Positions 23,101-34,059 of a stretch of DNA of 64,000 nt are shown here, piece after piece. Below the pieces are notes generated by a model that saw only the letters and a program-made list of their open reading frames with translations, searched no databases and had not been told where the DNA came from. Source of the DNA: Coprinellus micaceus (lineage: Eukaryota > Basidiomycota > Agaricomycetes > Agaricales > Psathyrellaceae); NCBI GenBank assembly GCA_951394405.1, contig OX596338.1, positions 930,001 to 994,000 on the forward strand. Direction: 5' to 3'. Each line of letters starts with the position of its first letter. The stretch's first letter is position 1. Made by a program: the position numbers and the translations under genes.

Positions 23101-26100
23101 AATGAGCACACGCACAACCCGTATGGCCGGCCATTCACCCACACTTTTCTGAAGCCCCGAAAGAGGCAAGGAGTTTCACCAAGGCAAAGCGGACGTCCCA
23201 ATCACGGTCGCCGGCCATCCGATCCAGATGCTCAATTACCGTCGTTAAGAGGGAATCCCTTGTTGTGTCTAAGTATTACCGAAGCGTGGTGAGAGTGCGC
23301 GAGGGAGGGGGCAAATCTTGACTCACCTTGTTCCAAAAGAGGCCGCAACGACTGGAGTGCTGTGCTGCGAACATCGTAGTCTGGGTCGTACATCGCCATC
23401 TGGAGGACGGTCTTTGAGGCATTGGGAAAGTCGACGGGAACTACGAATGCCTTTTTAGGCGCGCGAAAAAGTCCATACAGCACAATACATACAATGATTT
23501 GCGAGGATGCCGAGCATTTCAACCCAGTAAACACGTTCCATCCAGGAAAACCCGCGGAGCAGGCGACGTAGCGGTGGGGCGATATCCAACTCTGTCATGA
23601 CGTCGTCGTCGCTGGAGTCTTCGTCGCTGGAGTAGTCGTCCCTGGATTCATATGAGGCTAGGAGAGATAATGGATCCAGTAATCCCACAAGGGCAGGACT
23701 TCAACATTTACCTTCTCCACCATTGTCGTACTTCGCGGGCTCAAGGTCCTTTTCATGCTCAGGAGCAGGGTTCAGGGCTTCCCTGATGCTGGATACAACC
23801 TCGGCAAGGGCTCCTTTCGCGATGTCATGGATCTCAGCTGCCATCCAGTCAGGCAAACAAGTTCTCATCTCAATCGACAGCGAACTCACGAAGGGGAAGG
23901 AGTTCTGCCAGTAACTTGACCCATTTACTCTTGCTGACCCATCCGCTCTCAGCGACTGGCCGCTCTCCAATAAGGTCGGTTGGTATGCTCTTCTTGACAA
24001 CTTCACAGTAGCTAGACTCTTTAAAGGGTGCCTTCAACGCCCATATAATCCCAGCAGAGATTACAGGCATACCTTTCGTAAAATCTTCAGATGCCAGAAG
24101 GGCTATGGCCTTGCTCTTGAAGTCGGAGCTGACCCTTCCCATGGTGGCAACCTCGACGATGATAGGAATAGCCTCAGAGAAAGTGACTGGGAAGGGTGTC
24201 GTCAGCTCCCACTGGCAGGGGCAAAGGGTTAGAACTTACCACGCTTGGCAATCTCACCCAAGAATCTCACCCAGTCCTCTTGGATATTAGGATACGGCTC
24301 GTTCTGAATAGTGTTCTTATGAGCCCCAGAGATGATGATATTCTTGACTTCCTGCGCCATATCAGCTATACAGACCGTCAAACATATGTCCAAAGATCGG
24401 TCCGAGAGGAAACGCACAGCTAACTGAGCCAGGAAATTTCCACAGATCTGCCACAAGCCTCAGAGAGGCGGAGCGGACGTCGTTGTCGTCGTCCATCAGT
24501 GCGGTATTTACAAGGATTTGAAGAAGACCAGTGGTGACGGTAACTGAGAACAGGAAACTAGGTCAGAAAGGTGTATGGTCTTTCGCAAATCACTTACGTT
24601 GTTTTGAAAAGATTTCCATAACAAGCACGGCGTTGCGCTGAACACGCCATGAGCTAGGGCGTTCCGTTACTGCGTCCAAGCAAGCCGCAATGGTCTCGGC
24701 TTCTGGCCAGTGTCTGTCGAGGCGGCCTGGTGAAGTGATGTTATATTAACCCAGCATCCTGCATGTCAACGGCCTAGGATTCTTAAAGACTTACTGCCCT
24801 TTGCCAAGAGTTTCAAGAACTCCTGCGCCCCAGTCGAGATCACCTTTCCCCGAATCGCTATTTTAACAATGTCTCCAAACACGGCACTAGCCATGATATC
24901 GTCGATGAACGCGGCGGCGGAATCCCACGGAAAGGTGTAAAGGAGCCCTTCTTCACCTGCCGCAAATATCTCGGGTTCCAGGAGGACCTGGAAGTCGTTA
25001 AGGAGGTCATAGCGGTCGCTGAACTCTTCCCCCCTAAGCACGGTGCCCAGGTGGTTTATGATCGCGCTCTTGATCTCCCTCAATTCTGATTAGCTTGGAT
25101 CGGTCCCCCGTCGAAGAAAAGAGGACGAACGTCACTGACTTTTTATTGACCAGAGCCTCTGAGATAGCTTCAAGGCTGCTTGGCGGACGTGCTTGGGGCA
25201 ATGATCGTTCAGGGAGAGGTCGATCAGGTCGGGGACGACCTCCTTGATGGAGGAGGTGAAAAGGTCGTCGGAATCTGCAGAGAAAGAACGTGATAAGTTG
25301 GGCAGGCAGAAGGGAATACTTCATACCTTGCAGTTTAGACAGTTTCTCGATGAATTTTACCGTCGTCGAAATGCGAGGCTCGTCCTCATATTGTGAGAGC
25401 CCCGACCGCATACTGACGACAAGGGCAGACCGAATCGATTTCCCCATTGGATCTGCCGAAAACGTAAGGTCAGAATGGCTACCTGTACAAAGTTTATCCG
25501 TGCCTACCGTTTGCTTTTACGAGAAGAATCAACAATTCCAATCCATCATCCCGCACCCCTCGGTCATCGTAGATGGTCATCGTGACAATGGTGTCGATTG
25601 AGGTGTCAAGGTTTTCACCGACTATTGCAGCTAGATCGTCCTGTATGGCTACGGCTCCCTTCCGATAGTTCAGCAGCGTACAATCTGGAGAAGCCACCAA
25701 CTTGAGCATTTTGATGGCGTGGACGCGAAGTGCACGACTAGGCTGAGAGAGACTGAAGATGAGGCACCTGAGGACGCGATCGCCTCGAGTGCTTTCTTTG
25801 TTTCCCAGGTTTCGAGGAAGGTCGATGGAAAGTGTCTCCTTCAGCGCATCCACCACCATGGCTTCCCATCCTGCAACTGGGACGGGTATAAGTCTCGGGA
25901 TGAGCTCCAGAGGGCAGAGGTTCGACATACTTGTTGCACCATAAAGCTTTGAGATGAAGCTCACCGCTGTGGCGTCGACATCCCTTCGTCCTTTCTCGTC
26001 GATCTTACTCGCCCATTCGCTAGTTCGTCCCGTTTCAGAGGCTGTAAGGCTTGCTGATGATCACAGGTTATTCATCAGTCACGGAGGTAGAGGTTGTGAA

Positions 26101-27759
26101 CAGACAGTTACCTTTAGCTAGACACAGGGACAGGATATAGCAGCTAATCGCCTTCAGGTGGCTTCCGTCGCGGCCTTCTACGAGTCCGCGACAAGCGCCC
26201 AAGGTGAAATGGATGCGGTGGGTGGAGCGAATCTCACGGAATGCCATCTCCCAGGGGCGATCCGGAAGTTCGTTTGCATTGAAGTCAGAGGGGAATGTAG
26301 GGGTGGTATTGCTGTCCTCGGGGCCCAGCGGGAGTTCGTTTGTGTTGGATCCAGACGGCATATTCCCGTCCTTTGGGCCCAGCAAGACCAGAATATTCGT
26401 TCGAAGGGCGAAGAGTAACGGCCGGAGGTCCTCTGGAAGGTCGTTCCAACGGTGGAGGGGGTTTCCAGGTTCCATGGACTCGCATAGCACTTTGTTGAGC
26501 GTTTTGTACCCTTGAAAGGACTCCTGGTTTTTGTATGCCTCCAGGAGCCTGATTTCGTATACCCCTACGAACGAGAGGAATGCGAGTAGGTAATTGGAAA
26601 GTGGTTCGTCCCTCTGGGGAGTGACATTTCTTACAGCCGCCAACTCTTGAAAGCGGGAAAGTAAGATTTCCGGGGTTTCGTTCTTGCACAAGAACTTGGT
26701 ACACCAATCGGCAAATGTTGGTCGAGCGAGCTCCGCAACCGCTTCGTCGATATGATCGGGGTTGGGCGATTGAATAAGTTTGGTGTATAGGATTTCCCTC
26801 AGTCCTTCGTCCATGTCCGTCTCGAACGCGGACCTGCCCCCTGGATTCTTGCCGAACAGCGCTTCGAAGAGTTCTGATACTGGGGTGTTGAAAGGTGACG
26901 ATGGAATGAGAAGAGGGAATAAAGTCATGGAGAAGTAGACAAGCCCGCCAACAATGCAAAAACTGAGAAGGGCACGTCCGATAGTGGGGCTATCGCCGTA
27001 GATTTGAATGATGAGGCCAATGAGGAAAAGAACTGATGCGACCTGAACCAGCAAGGGAACCAAAATGAGGACCTCCTTCAGGTGCCAGCGCTCCGCCTGC
27101 TTGTCGAGCTTATACCGGTCGTATGCATCCTCCGCCTTTTGTCGGGTTGTCACTGGAGAGTACTTGGCGAGCCAAGCTTTGGCCAAGACGCCCATGATCG
27201 CGCCGAAGAGGGTCGTGAACAGACTGACTATCCACAGCCCATTGATCCAGTACGCGCTACTCGAAGTCCCGAAAATGTCGCCAACGGAGCCATCGCGCAA
27301 CATGTTGAGGATGCCTGCAAGCAGGCGTGGTTGGCCATCTGACTGCATATCGTTCCTGGCATCGATAACAAACGACGAGACAACACCGGCAAACAAACCG
27401 GCCTTTGAGATAAAATGTCAGTCGTGAATCGCGCGTGTTGAGAGGACGAGGGTGCCCATACGAATATGAGGAGCGAATCTAAACCCGTATTCCATGAAGC
27501 CACCTTTTCTTTCGCTTTCTCTTCAGCTTCCTTTAGATACACTTGCCATATCTTCGCGTCCGTCCTGAATTTCGAGTTCTTCTTCGGGAGCTCCTTGCCG
27601 GGACCCCTTTTCTCCGCCGCGGGATTCGAGTTGCGTGCTTTCTCCGCATCGTTGTCATCGATAGCGTACTGAGGAAGACCAAGCTTAATGGCAAACAATT
27701 GAGATGGAGAGAGGAGAACTGACTTCGACTGTCGTTCGGATAGGGTCTGGGCCACCCAT
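20105..27759 (-). CDS. DUF6535 membrane protein with HEAT repeats, copy B
   Basis: Large multi-exon gene, complete here. Exon 1 codes MGGPDPIRTTVE (27759-27724) and joins after a short intron to YAIDDNDAEKAR. The DUF6535 domain has four membrane helices (SLLIFAGLFAGVVSSFVID; YWINGLWIVSLFTTLFGAIM; VLILVPLLVQVASVLFLIGL; LLSFCIVGGLVYFSMTLFPL), the family pattern in Agaricomycetes. From about 26000 to 20300 numerous exons code HEAT repeats with the D-x-DVR-x-x-A signature, e.g. DYDVRSESVNSLAVL (about 23030), DYDVRSTALQSLRPLL (about 23370), DVDARNAAVAILEQLL (about 22690). The end is WFTFALFGRHATVREVQKWL and a short Ser-rich tail. This suggests a membrane-anchored helical solenoid, function unknown. 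The start was chosen because copy C has the same short MG.. first exon spliced to the same YA.D..DAEKA sequence. Confidence 0.85.
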
Positions 27760-27856
27760 TCTGATGCATGAAACGCCAATTTGAGAAGAAGAGGGTGTCA
27801 AACATGAGGCCCCGTCTTTATACTGCTGCTGCTCGGTTCCTTAAGCGCCCATGAAG
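27760..27856 (-). promoter_or_regulatory. Promoter of HEAT copy B
   Basis: Read on the minus strand, ATGGGCGCTTAA (27852-27841) is followed by CGAGCAGCAGCAGTATAAAGAC and, about 60 bp on, the ATG. Copy C has ATGGGCGTCTAT then CGAACAGCAGTATTG at the same place. The TATAAA and the shared upstream block support a core promoter. Confidence 0.5.
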
Positions 27857-28789
27857 TTCATATTCAGACCTATCATGCATCCAACCCGCGGTGTCTGTTC
27901 CGGGTCACATCCGTCATCTCAGCCCTGAATCGGCTGAGAGTTGGCACTTCCCTGAAGAGGGTAGATTGGGGCCCAGAGCCTGAGGTGGTCATGGTGGATC
28001 CAGTCACAGGTGGAGGCTGGCAAGGGCTCCGCTGCCAAGGAGAGCGATTACTAATAATTGATGGACTCGAACATAGGCAGGTGCCGTACTTAAGAATACC
28101 AGATAATCTTCTCGTGCGCCTACTACGAATTCCAACAGAAACGTCTCAGCGCTTGTCGAATGCTCCTAGATACCCACAAGCCCGGCAGGAAGCTAGGGTT
28201 CCCCGATCACTTCGAATAATCTGTCATCTTGAGGTTGAGTCGTTCCACGATTTCGGCCGTAGCAAACGGCATTTGTCCCAATTGTACACATCGATTAGGA
28301 TGAAGAGTTGTTTTTTGGTGGTCAACATGTCCGCAAGCCTATCGAAGGCTAGAGTAACAGTTTGCTTGGTGTGTCAGATCCCAGTCGATGCATGGCGTCT
28401 CCTATCTATATGTTACTCGCTCGCAGCGAACAAGTGTCCGAAATCCCCGGCTGCCAGTGCGACTCCCCCCTTTCGAACGGATCTCTCCACCCGTTCGCCG
28501 TAAGCTTGACGAGATGCGTCGCCTTGCGTACGGACGCGAGCGCGCTGACGCTGTCAGGAGCACCATCCTCACCCTACTCGTTCCTAGTGTAAATCGAACC
28601 CCATCTTGCGTACAACATACCTCACTTCTCCATCAAGCCCTTCGGGGTCTGCCGACGCTCTTCTTTCATTGGGGCTGGGGCTATGGGAAGCGAAAGTAGC
28701 CCAGGCATGCGACTCCCTGGCCGATCCTTTCGCGAGAAAGGCGACGGCCCAAAGCGTGTCGTATCTACTTCTAGATTTCGGTGCGCACA

Positions 28790-29090
28790 CTTTAGACGCC
28801 CGTGGAGTGTTTGTGTGAACGGCTGATAGGATTTACCGTCAGAATCGTTATCGTACCAATTAGAGGGGACTCGGCTCACCGTGCTGCAGGAGGTATTCTG
28901 TAATTCGCAAAAGAAGAATGGATTGGCCACAAGAGTGTAGATTAAGAGCGGAAGGAGACGGTCAAGGGTTGCGAAAGGCTCGGGCCCACCGGGTGTTTAC
29001 TACAGACTGTGTAACCGGGTGACTGTTCCTTGACCGAGTTGAAACCAAGCAATAACAAAGACGCAGCTCCGTCAGCGAGCGGTCATGCCG
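28790..29090. repeat. Diverged direct repeat, copy 1
   Basis: Starts CTTTAGACGCCCGTGGAG and shares CGTTATCG.., GGCTCACC.TGCTG, GGCCACAAGAGTGTAGATT, AAGACGCAGCTCCGTCA and GCCGTCGCCAT with the unit at 29714-30018, in the same order and orientation, with many substitutions and small gaps. Confidence 0.75.
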
Positions 29091-29713
29091 TCGCCATTTC
29101 CGACTATTTCATGGGTCGACCTCGCAACATAAACCCGCTCGCAATACGAACTAAGGTCCACCAAGGCGCCCAGGTGAGATGAGATCCTCGATGGGTTCAA
29201 TAGCCGTTCGGATGTGGACAAGGCACGGCACAGTGGGAGACAACAATTTAGCACCGATATTGGAAAACGAGAGAATGTCATGTGGCATGTTCGCAACCCC
29301 GATGTGTAAAAACTCACCAACCTTCTCGTAGTCCTTGCTATTGGCCGTAAACTCCGAGAACCCTGAAATTTATCCTGCTGTAAGATTAGCGATGACTATG
29401 GAAATGAATGCCACCTCCGTTACCCACCAGCCTCGTACGGAGCTCTCTGTACCGCTGCTTCGCGTAAGCCTGACACCCCCCCTCCATTTCACACACATAA
29501 CTGGCACTTCTCCGCCCGCTCTTTCAGCGCGATTGCTCCGCCGGTACCGTGCTGCCAAATGACAGCCAAAGTGAATCGACAGTACGAGTACTGCGCAAGT
29601 TCCCGGAAGAAATGGCCACATAGAAGCCATCAACACGCACTTTTCTCTCCTTTTTCTGGACAAGGAAGACCAATAAACGATCTAGGGCGCGCCCTGACAC
29701 CAATCGTGCCTGC

Positions 29714-30018
29714 TGAATTTAAGCGCCCGTGGGGCCTGCCGTGCGAATACTTGATAACATTTTGTGGTCAGGACCGTTATCGCGCCAATTCGAGACGCCT
29801 TAGCTCACCATGCTGTTGAGGCGTTCCATACGGCTGACAGGAAGATGTCGTTGACCACAAGAGTATAGATTGAGGCTGGAAGGAGACCGTGTGGTCTGCG
29901 AAAGGCGAGGATGGCCGTTGACCGCGGATGGTGCAACTGGGTGATCGTACCTTGGGGTGGTTTAAGCAAGACAAAGGCGCAGCTGCCGTCAACGAGCGCC
30001 CATCCCGTCGCCATCGCC
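29714..30018. repeat. Diverged direct repeat, copy 2
   Basis: Second copy of the unit at 28790-29090 (TTTAAGCGCCCGTGGGG, CGTTATCGCGCCAATT, GACCACAAGAGTATAGATT, AAAGGCGCAGCTGCCGTCAA, CCCGTCGCCAT). The offset is about 925 bp. Confidence 0.75.
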
Positions 30019-30264
30019 TGCAACGAGTCATCGAAGCCGTGTGGGTGCCCAGGTCGATAGCATGGGCGTCCTCTGAATCCGTTCCCGCGAGGAAAACTTG
30101 CGGCGACCGTGCCTTGCTGGCTGGTAGGCCGTGGTTGGAATGGAGAACAAAGTATAGCATTACCTCATAAGATAAGTGAGAATGTATGGCGCAAGCCGCT
30201 CCGAAGACCGTAGCGGATGAATCCTGCGGTTGACACATAACATCAGCCCGGAAGCCTTCCGCGC

Positions 30265-30504
30265 TCCTCATTATTCGTCGACCTGAAGGAAGGTGTAAGG
30301 AGGATGGATTCGCGGAAATGAGCTGCGTAGGATCGGTTCGGGGCCCAAGCGCGTAATTCCACCAGCAAGGCCCGGCGATTGAACCGGAGGAGCAATGATT
30401 CGACACCGACTTTTATCCACAGACTGCCTTGACGAGCAGGCGAAGAGAGCTCGACTAGCGTTCTTCAATGAGCCTGCTGAGGCCTTGAGCACGTAGATCG
30501 ACTT
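30265..30504 (-). pseudogene. PAM17 pseudogene (5' part only)
   Basis: On the minus strand it reads KSIYVLKASAGSLKNASR and SSRQ, as in PAM17 exon 1, and then GLAGGITRLG, as in PAM17 exon 3 (GLAGGIAYFG). The start ATG has become AAG (30504-30502), exon 2 is missing, and similarity stops at about 30265 inside what is the third intron of the real gene. It cannot make Pam17. It stands in the same divergent relation to the SNF2 pseudogene as PAM17 to the SNF2 gene. Confidence 0.85.
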
Positions 30505-30751
30505 GTTCTTGTTCTCAGAAACTGGGATTTTGGGGGTGTACATCGTGGACTCAGGTCGCGATGCAAGGGTGTCAACACGGCAGTGGTGGCTGTGCCGATT
30601 TCGCAAAGCGCCGTGATGGGATCGGCCGACTCGGCGCGAGTCAAATCCACATCTGCTCGAGTCGAGGCAGCTCAACAACCTCAGGAACGAGTCCGAACGA
30701 CGGTGACCCCCTCTCGCCAACTGGATTGACCCATTGTTGTACCTGCACACG

Positions 30752-33600
30752 ATGAACTGCGCATCCTGCTGCGTCCAGTACCGTTCTCATGGCCCACAGT
30801 CTCGGTCATCGAGCGCTCCATGCCCCTTCCCCTTCAAAGTCGGCGCGCTCTCCGTGCAGCTAGGACGAGACCCCCAGCCTGAACTTTACTGAGAACACCG
30901 CCATTTTTAGGACATATACTACAGCGCCTGCTCATCCACGAAGACCGCATGCGCGGCAAGCTCTACAACTACCAACGCCGTCATGCTGCAATCCTAACCC
31001 GTTCGTGTACTCACTTTGCCAGAGATCGTTTTCATGACGCGTAGTAGTACGTCTTCCCTCTCATCCGGCCCCTTCCTTGCTGACACCCCGCCCTAGTCTT
31101 CTCCCAATAATCCAAAGGCTCCGCCTCCTCCCTGCACGTCCTCATCCTATGCACAGCCCCATCCCCCCGCGCGCCCCACTCAGCACCTGCACCTCCAGAC
31201 TGCTCCAAATCCGGTGGAATCGCCTGGGTATTATCGAAGGGCACGTCTCTGCTTCAAGATCGTCTTGTGTGGGAAGGCGATGAGTATAGAGAAGAGGTCG
31301 ATCATTACAGGGACGCCGACGACGAACCTGCTGGGATTAGGGCTTGGAGGGGGCAGGTACCGAGGATACGTTGGAGGAGGGCCTGAAGGGTAACGCGATG
31401 GAGGAGGGGGGAGGGGAATGATACGTTTCTCCTCACCATGTAGGACCCTCCCATCGTCGCACCGCCGAGTGCAATACACCGGAAACCATCAACCCTATCC
31501 GCCGACACGCCCATATCTTCCAGCACCTGTTCCTCTCGACACAGTACCCCATTTAACTGCTCCAACCGTGTACTCAAAACCGGGTGTGGAACAGCAACGA
31601 CCGAGGCGACCTCCGCAAACTGGGCAAACATGTTCACCCAGCTCTATGTCTCAGTTCGCTGCCGACGCGAAGCTTATAGCACGTACGCTGCCAACACCCT
31701 CGTTGATGCCGACGGTGTATAACCGGGACTTGGAGCGATTCAGGCGCCGAAGTAGTTCATGGGGAACGTGGTGTGGTGCTCCGGCCGTTGAGCCACGAGA
31801 GTGCGGTGTTCGATGTGGACGCCTTTGCGATTAAATCATGAGATGCGCTATTAATGGTATTGGTTCGGAGAGGGAGGATCAGGTACGATTTGGGTCGGAA
31901 CATCGGCAGTGCTATGAAGGCCTTGATGACTGACGATTTGGATAGGATTACCTATTCCTGCCCGCGAACGCGGATTTTCTGCAAGTCATGATCAAGAATA
32001 TGTCGCAGTACGCCCAATGCTGCCCTGCGATTTCCCCCTCGATGGCTGATTATCTTTTCATAGTGTTGTGTTCGTTCTGAGCCACAGGCGGACTACGTCG
32101 ATCAGATATACAGGGGGGGAAGGGCGTACGTGGGCAGAGCCATCGCTGGGAACCAGCCACCAGGCGGCACTATTTCTCAAGGACGCGTTAAGATGTGTGT
32201 TCGTGCCAATCTAATGCTCGATCCCTTATCCACTTAGCTGACCTTGTAGTTTAGAGAGGTCACCGTAACGGGCACATCACTCACATGAAGACACCTTCCT
32301 GTGTATATTGGACACGCCCACGTGGGAACGCAGGCCTCTCATTCTCGCCCTTTTTTGGTCCTCCTCGGCCCTCAGGTCTCCGGTTTGCGCAGACGTATTC
32401 AGGCCCCAGGAGCTCTACTTGGAGTTGCTAGAGAAGAAAGGGAGAGGGAACTGTAGAATGTTAGTGGGGATCGTGGCGGTGAAGGTTAAACGCGCGAGCG
32501 CGAGAGAGACGATAGAGGAGATGAGGACCGAGTTAAAGGAGAGTGTTGCTAGGCCTGAGGAAGAAGCAGGATTTGGCCGGCCGAGGGGAGTCAAGGGATG
32601 ATGGGGATGCGAGCGGGAATGGGGCGAGCGGGAGCAGTGGGGGTTCGGACGGTGGGAAAGTGGCGGTGCCACGGGCGTTATCACCAGCGCCTAAAACTAG
32701 CACACATGCGCCGAAGACACTGTCGGTTCTGGCGCATAACTCGTCGCTTGCGAAAGTGAGGATCGGGTCTTCGGCGTCGAATAAGCTGAACTACACCATC
32801 AACGAAGTACGTCGACGGGGATTTCGCTCCCACTTACAAGGGAACTGACGAGTTCTCCATCAGGTTCTCAAGTACTCCGCGAATGAGAAGCACGTAGATT
32901 CCGCCGAGGAACAGGGAGCAGCTCGTCCTCACCTTCGAAACATCAGAGACATATCGCGTGTTCTTGATGGAACTAAAGCATGGCGCTCGTGGGCTGAACC
33001 TCGTCCTGCGTCTCGTGTGATATTCTGTGAGCCTGTGTGGCAGGCTGATGTCGAGAGTCAGGCTATCAAGGTAAGTTCTACTCTTCAAGCTGGTAATGGT
33101 ACAAAGCTAATGTGGGATGCTGCGTGCATCGTATCGGCCAGACGAAACCCATCACCGTCAAGACCCTTGCCATCCGAGGCACAGCGAAGAACATGGTAGC
33201 TCGCCGACACGCTCTCCAGAGCTCGCACGACAAGCTTCCCAAACTCATCGAGGAGGCGGGAATGCGCCACTTCATTTCTGTACGTTTCCATTTCATCCCT
33301 CCCCATATCGCTCCCCTTTTCTAACTCACGTACTTCCCCTCTCTCCCATAGAATCCCAAATTCAACGAGACCTCACCTTCGATTGTTAACGCCAATTCCC
33401 GCTCTTTACCGCAGGTCGACCTCTCACATTCGGTCACGCTGAAGCTCAAGAAACCCAAGTGGATGACGGGGCCTTCGGGCTCACCCTCGCCGATGAAGAG
33501 GAAGCAGGTGTGGTTGATCGACCCGATGTCGGGGCACGGCGCGGTGGCTCAGTCTCCTGAACCTGTTGATGAAGCAGAGGACAATAAGGTTTGTCGTGTA
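30752..33600 (+). pseudogene. SNF2-family ATPase pseudogene
   Basis: Decayed copy of the gene at 14.2-18.6 kb. It begins MNCASCCVQYRSHGPQ and reads [17 protein letters not shown], then a TGA replaces the Cys codon. The region of motif I is deleted (only KLYNYQRRHAA remains, about 30960). Motif II reads LGIIEGH instead of LVIDEGH, so the Walker B Asp is lost. Frameshifts follow. Around 32890 a deletion joins SANEK directly to the IPPRNREQL part. The 3' end keeps [19 protein letters not shown] and the KRKQVWLIDPMSGHG tail. The copy is about 1.6 kb shorter than the gene. Clear loss of function. Confidence 0.92.
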
Positions 33601-34059
33601 AGTCTGTGCTGTAGGGTGCCGTGCTGGCTAGCTCTGGCTTGTAATACTGCATTGTAATACTATTGTAATTAGGCTGTCTATTGGGCCACTAATGTCTCGT
33701 CCTTGAAGGCTCGACACAAGCAGTATACTTTAAGCCTAGGCCACTCATCAAGCTCCCTCCGTCCCACAGCCAGTGCGGTTGTAGAAGAGTTGTGTGGGTC
33801 TCTTTCCCTCGCCTTCCACGAATGTGAAATTGACGATAGTCAAGCCGACGAGGCCTTACCCGACCCGAACGGGGTGTAACTCGTCGGGTATAACGGGAGG
33901 ACTATTGGCAGCTCGGACGACAGTGGTGCAAGCGTAAACGGTACGAGATAGATATACAGACATATACTAGTACACGCCCCAAGTTTGATAATGAGGGAAG
34001 AAAGTGGTACGGTAGTAGAGCCTATGTCGATGCGACCTCTCCCTACTAGTCAGACGTTC
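33601..34059. other. Convergent intergenic (SNF2 pseudogene / HEAT copy C)
   Basis: About 460 bases. Similarity to the 3' flank of the intact SNF2 gene ends near 33675. The hAT-like element of the first block is absent. No coding frame seen. Confidence 0.5.

Larger units (their letters stand above)
27857..30264. other. Gene-poor 2.4-kb interval between the two duplicated blocks
   Basis: No intact gene. Open frames are short and change strand. It contains two diverged copies of a roughly 300-bp unit (28790-29090 and 29714-30018), possibly remains of a minus-strand gene. In the second copy a minus-strand exon-like frame (MATGWALVDGSCAFVLL... IYTLVVNDIFLSAVW) ends at a GTGAGC donor that is also present in the first copy. 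Confidence 0.4.

Noticed and set aside
26158..27342. Plus-strand frames opposite the DUF6535 exons
   Set aside because: They are shadows of the large conserved minus-strand exon.
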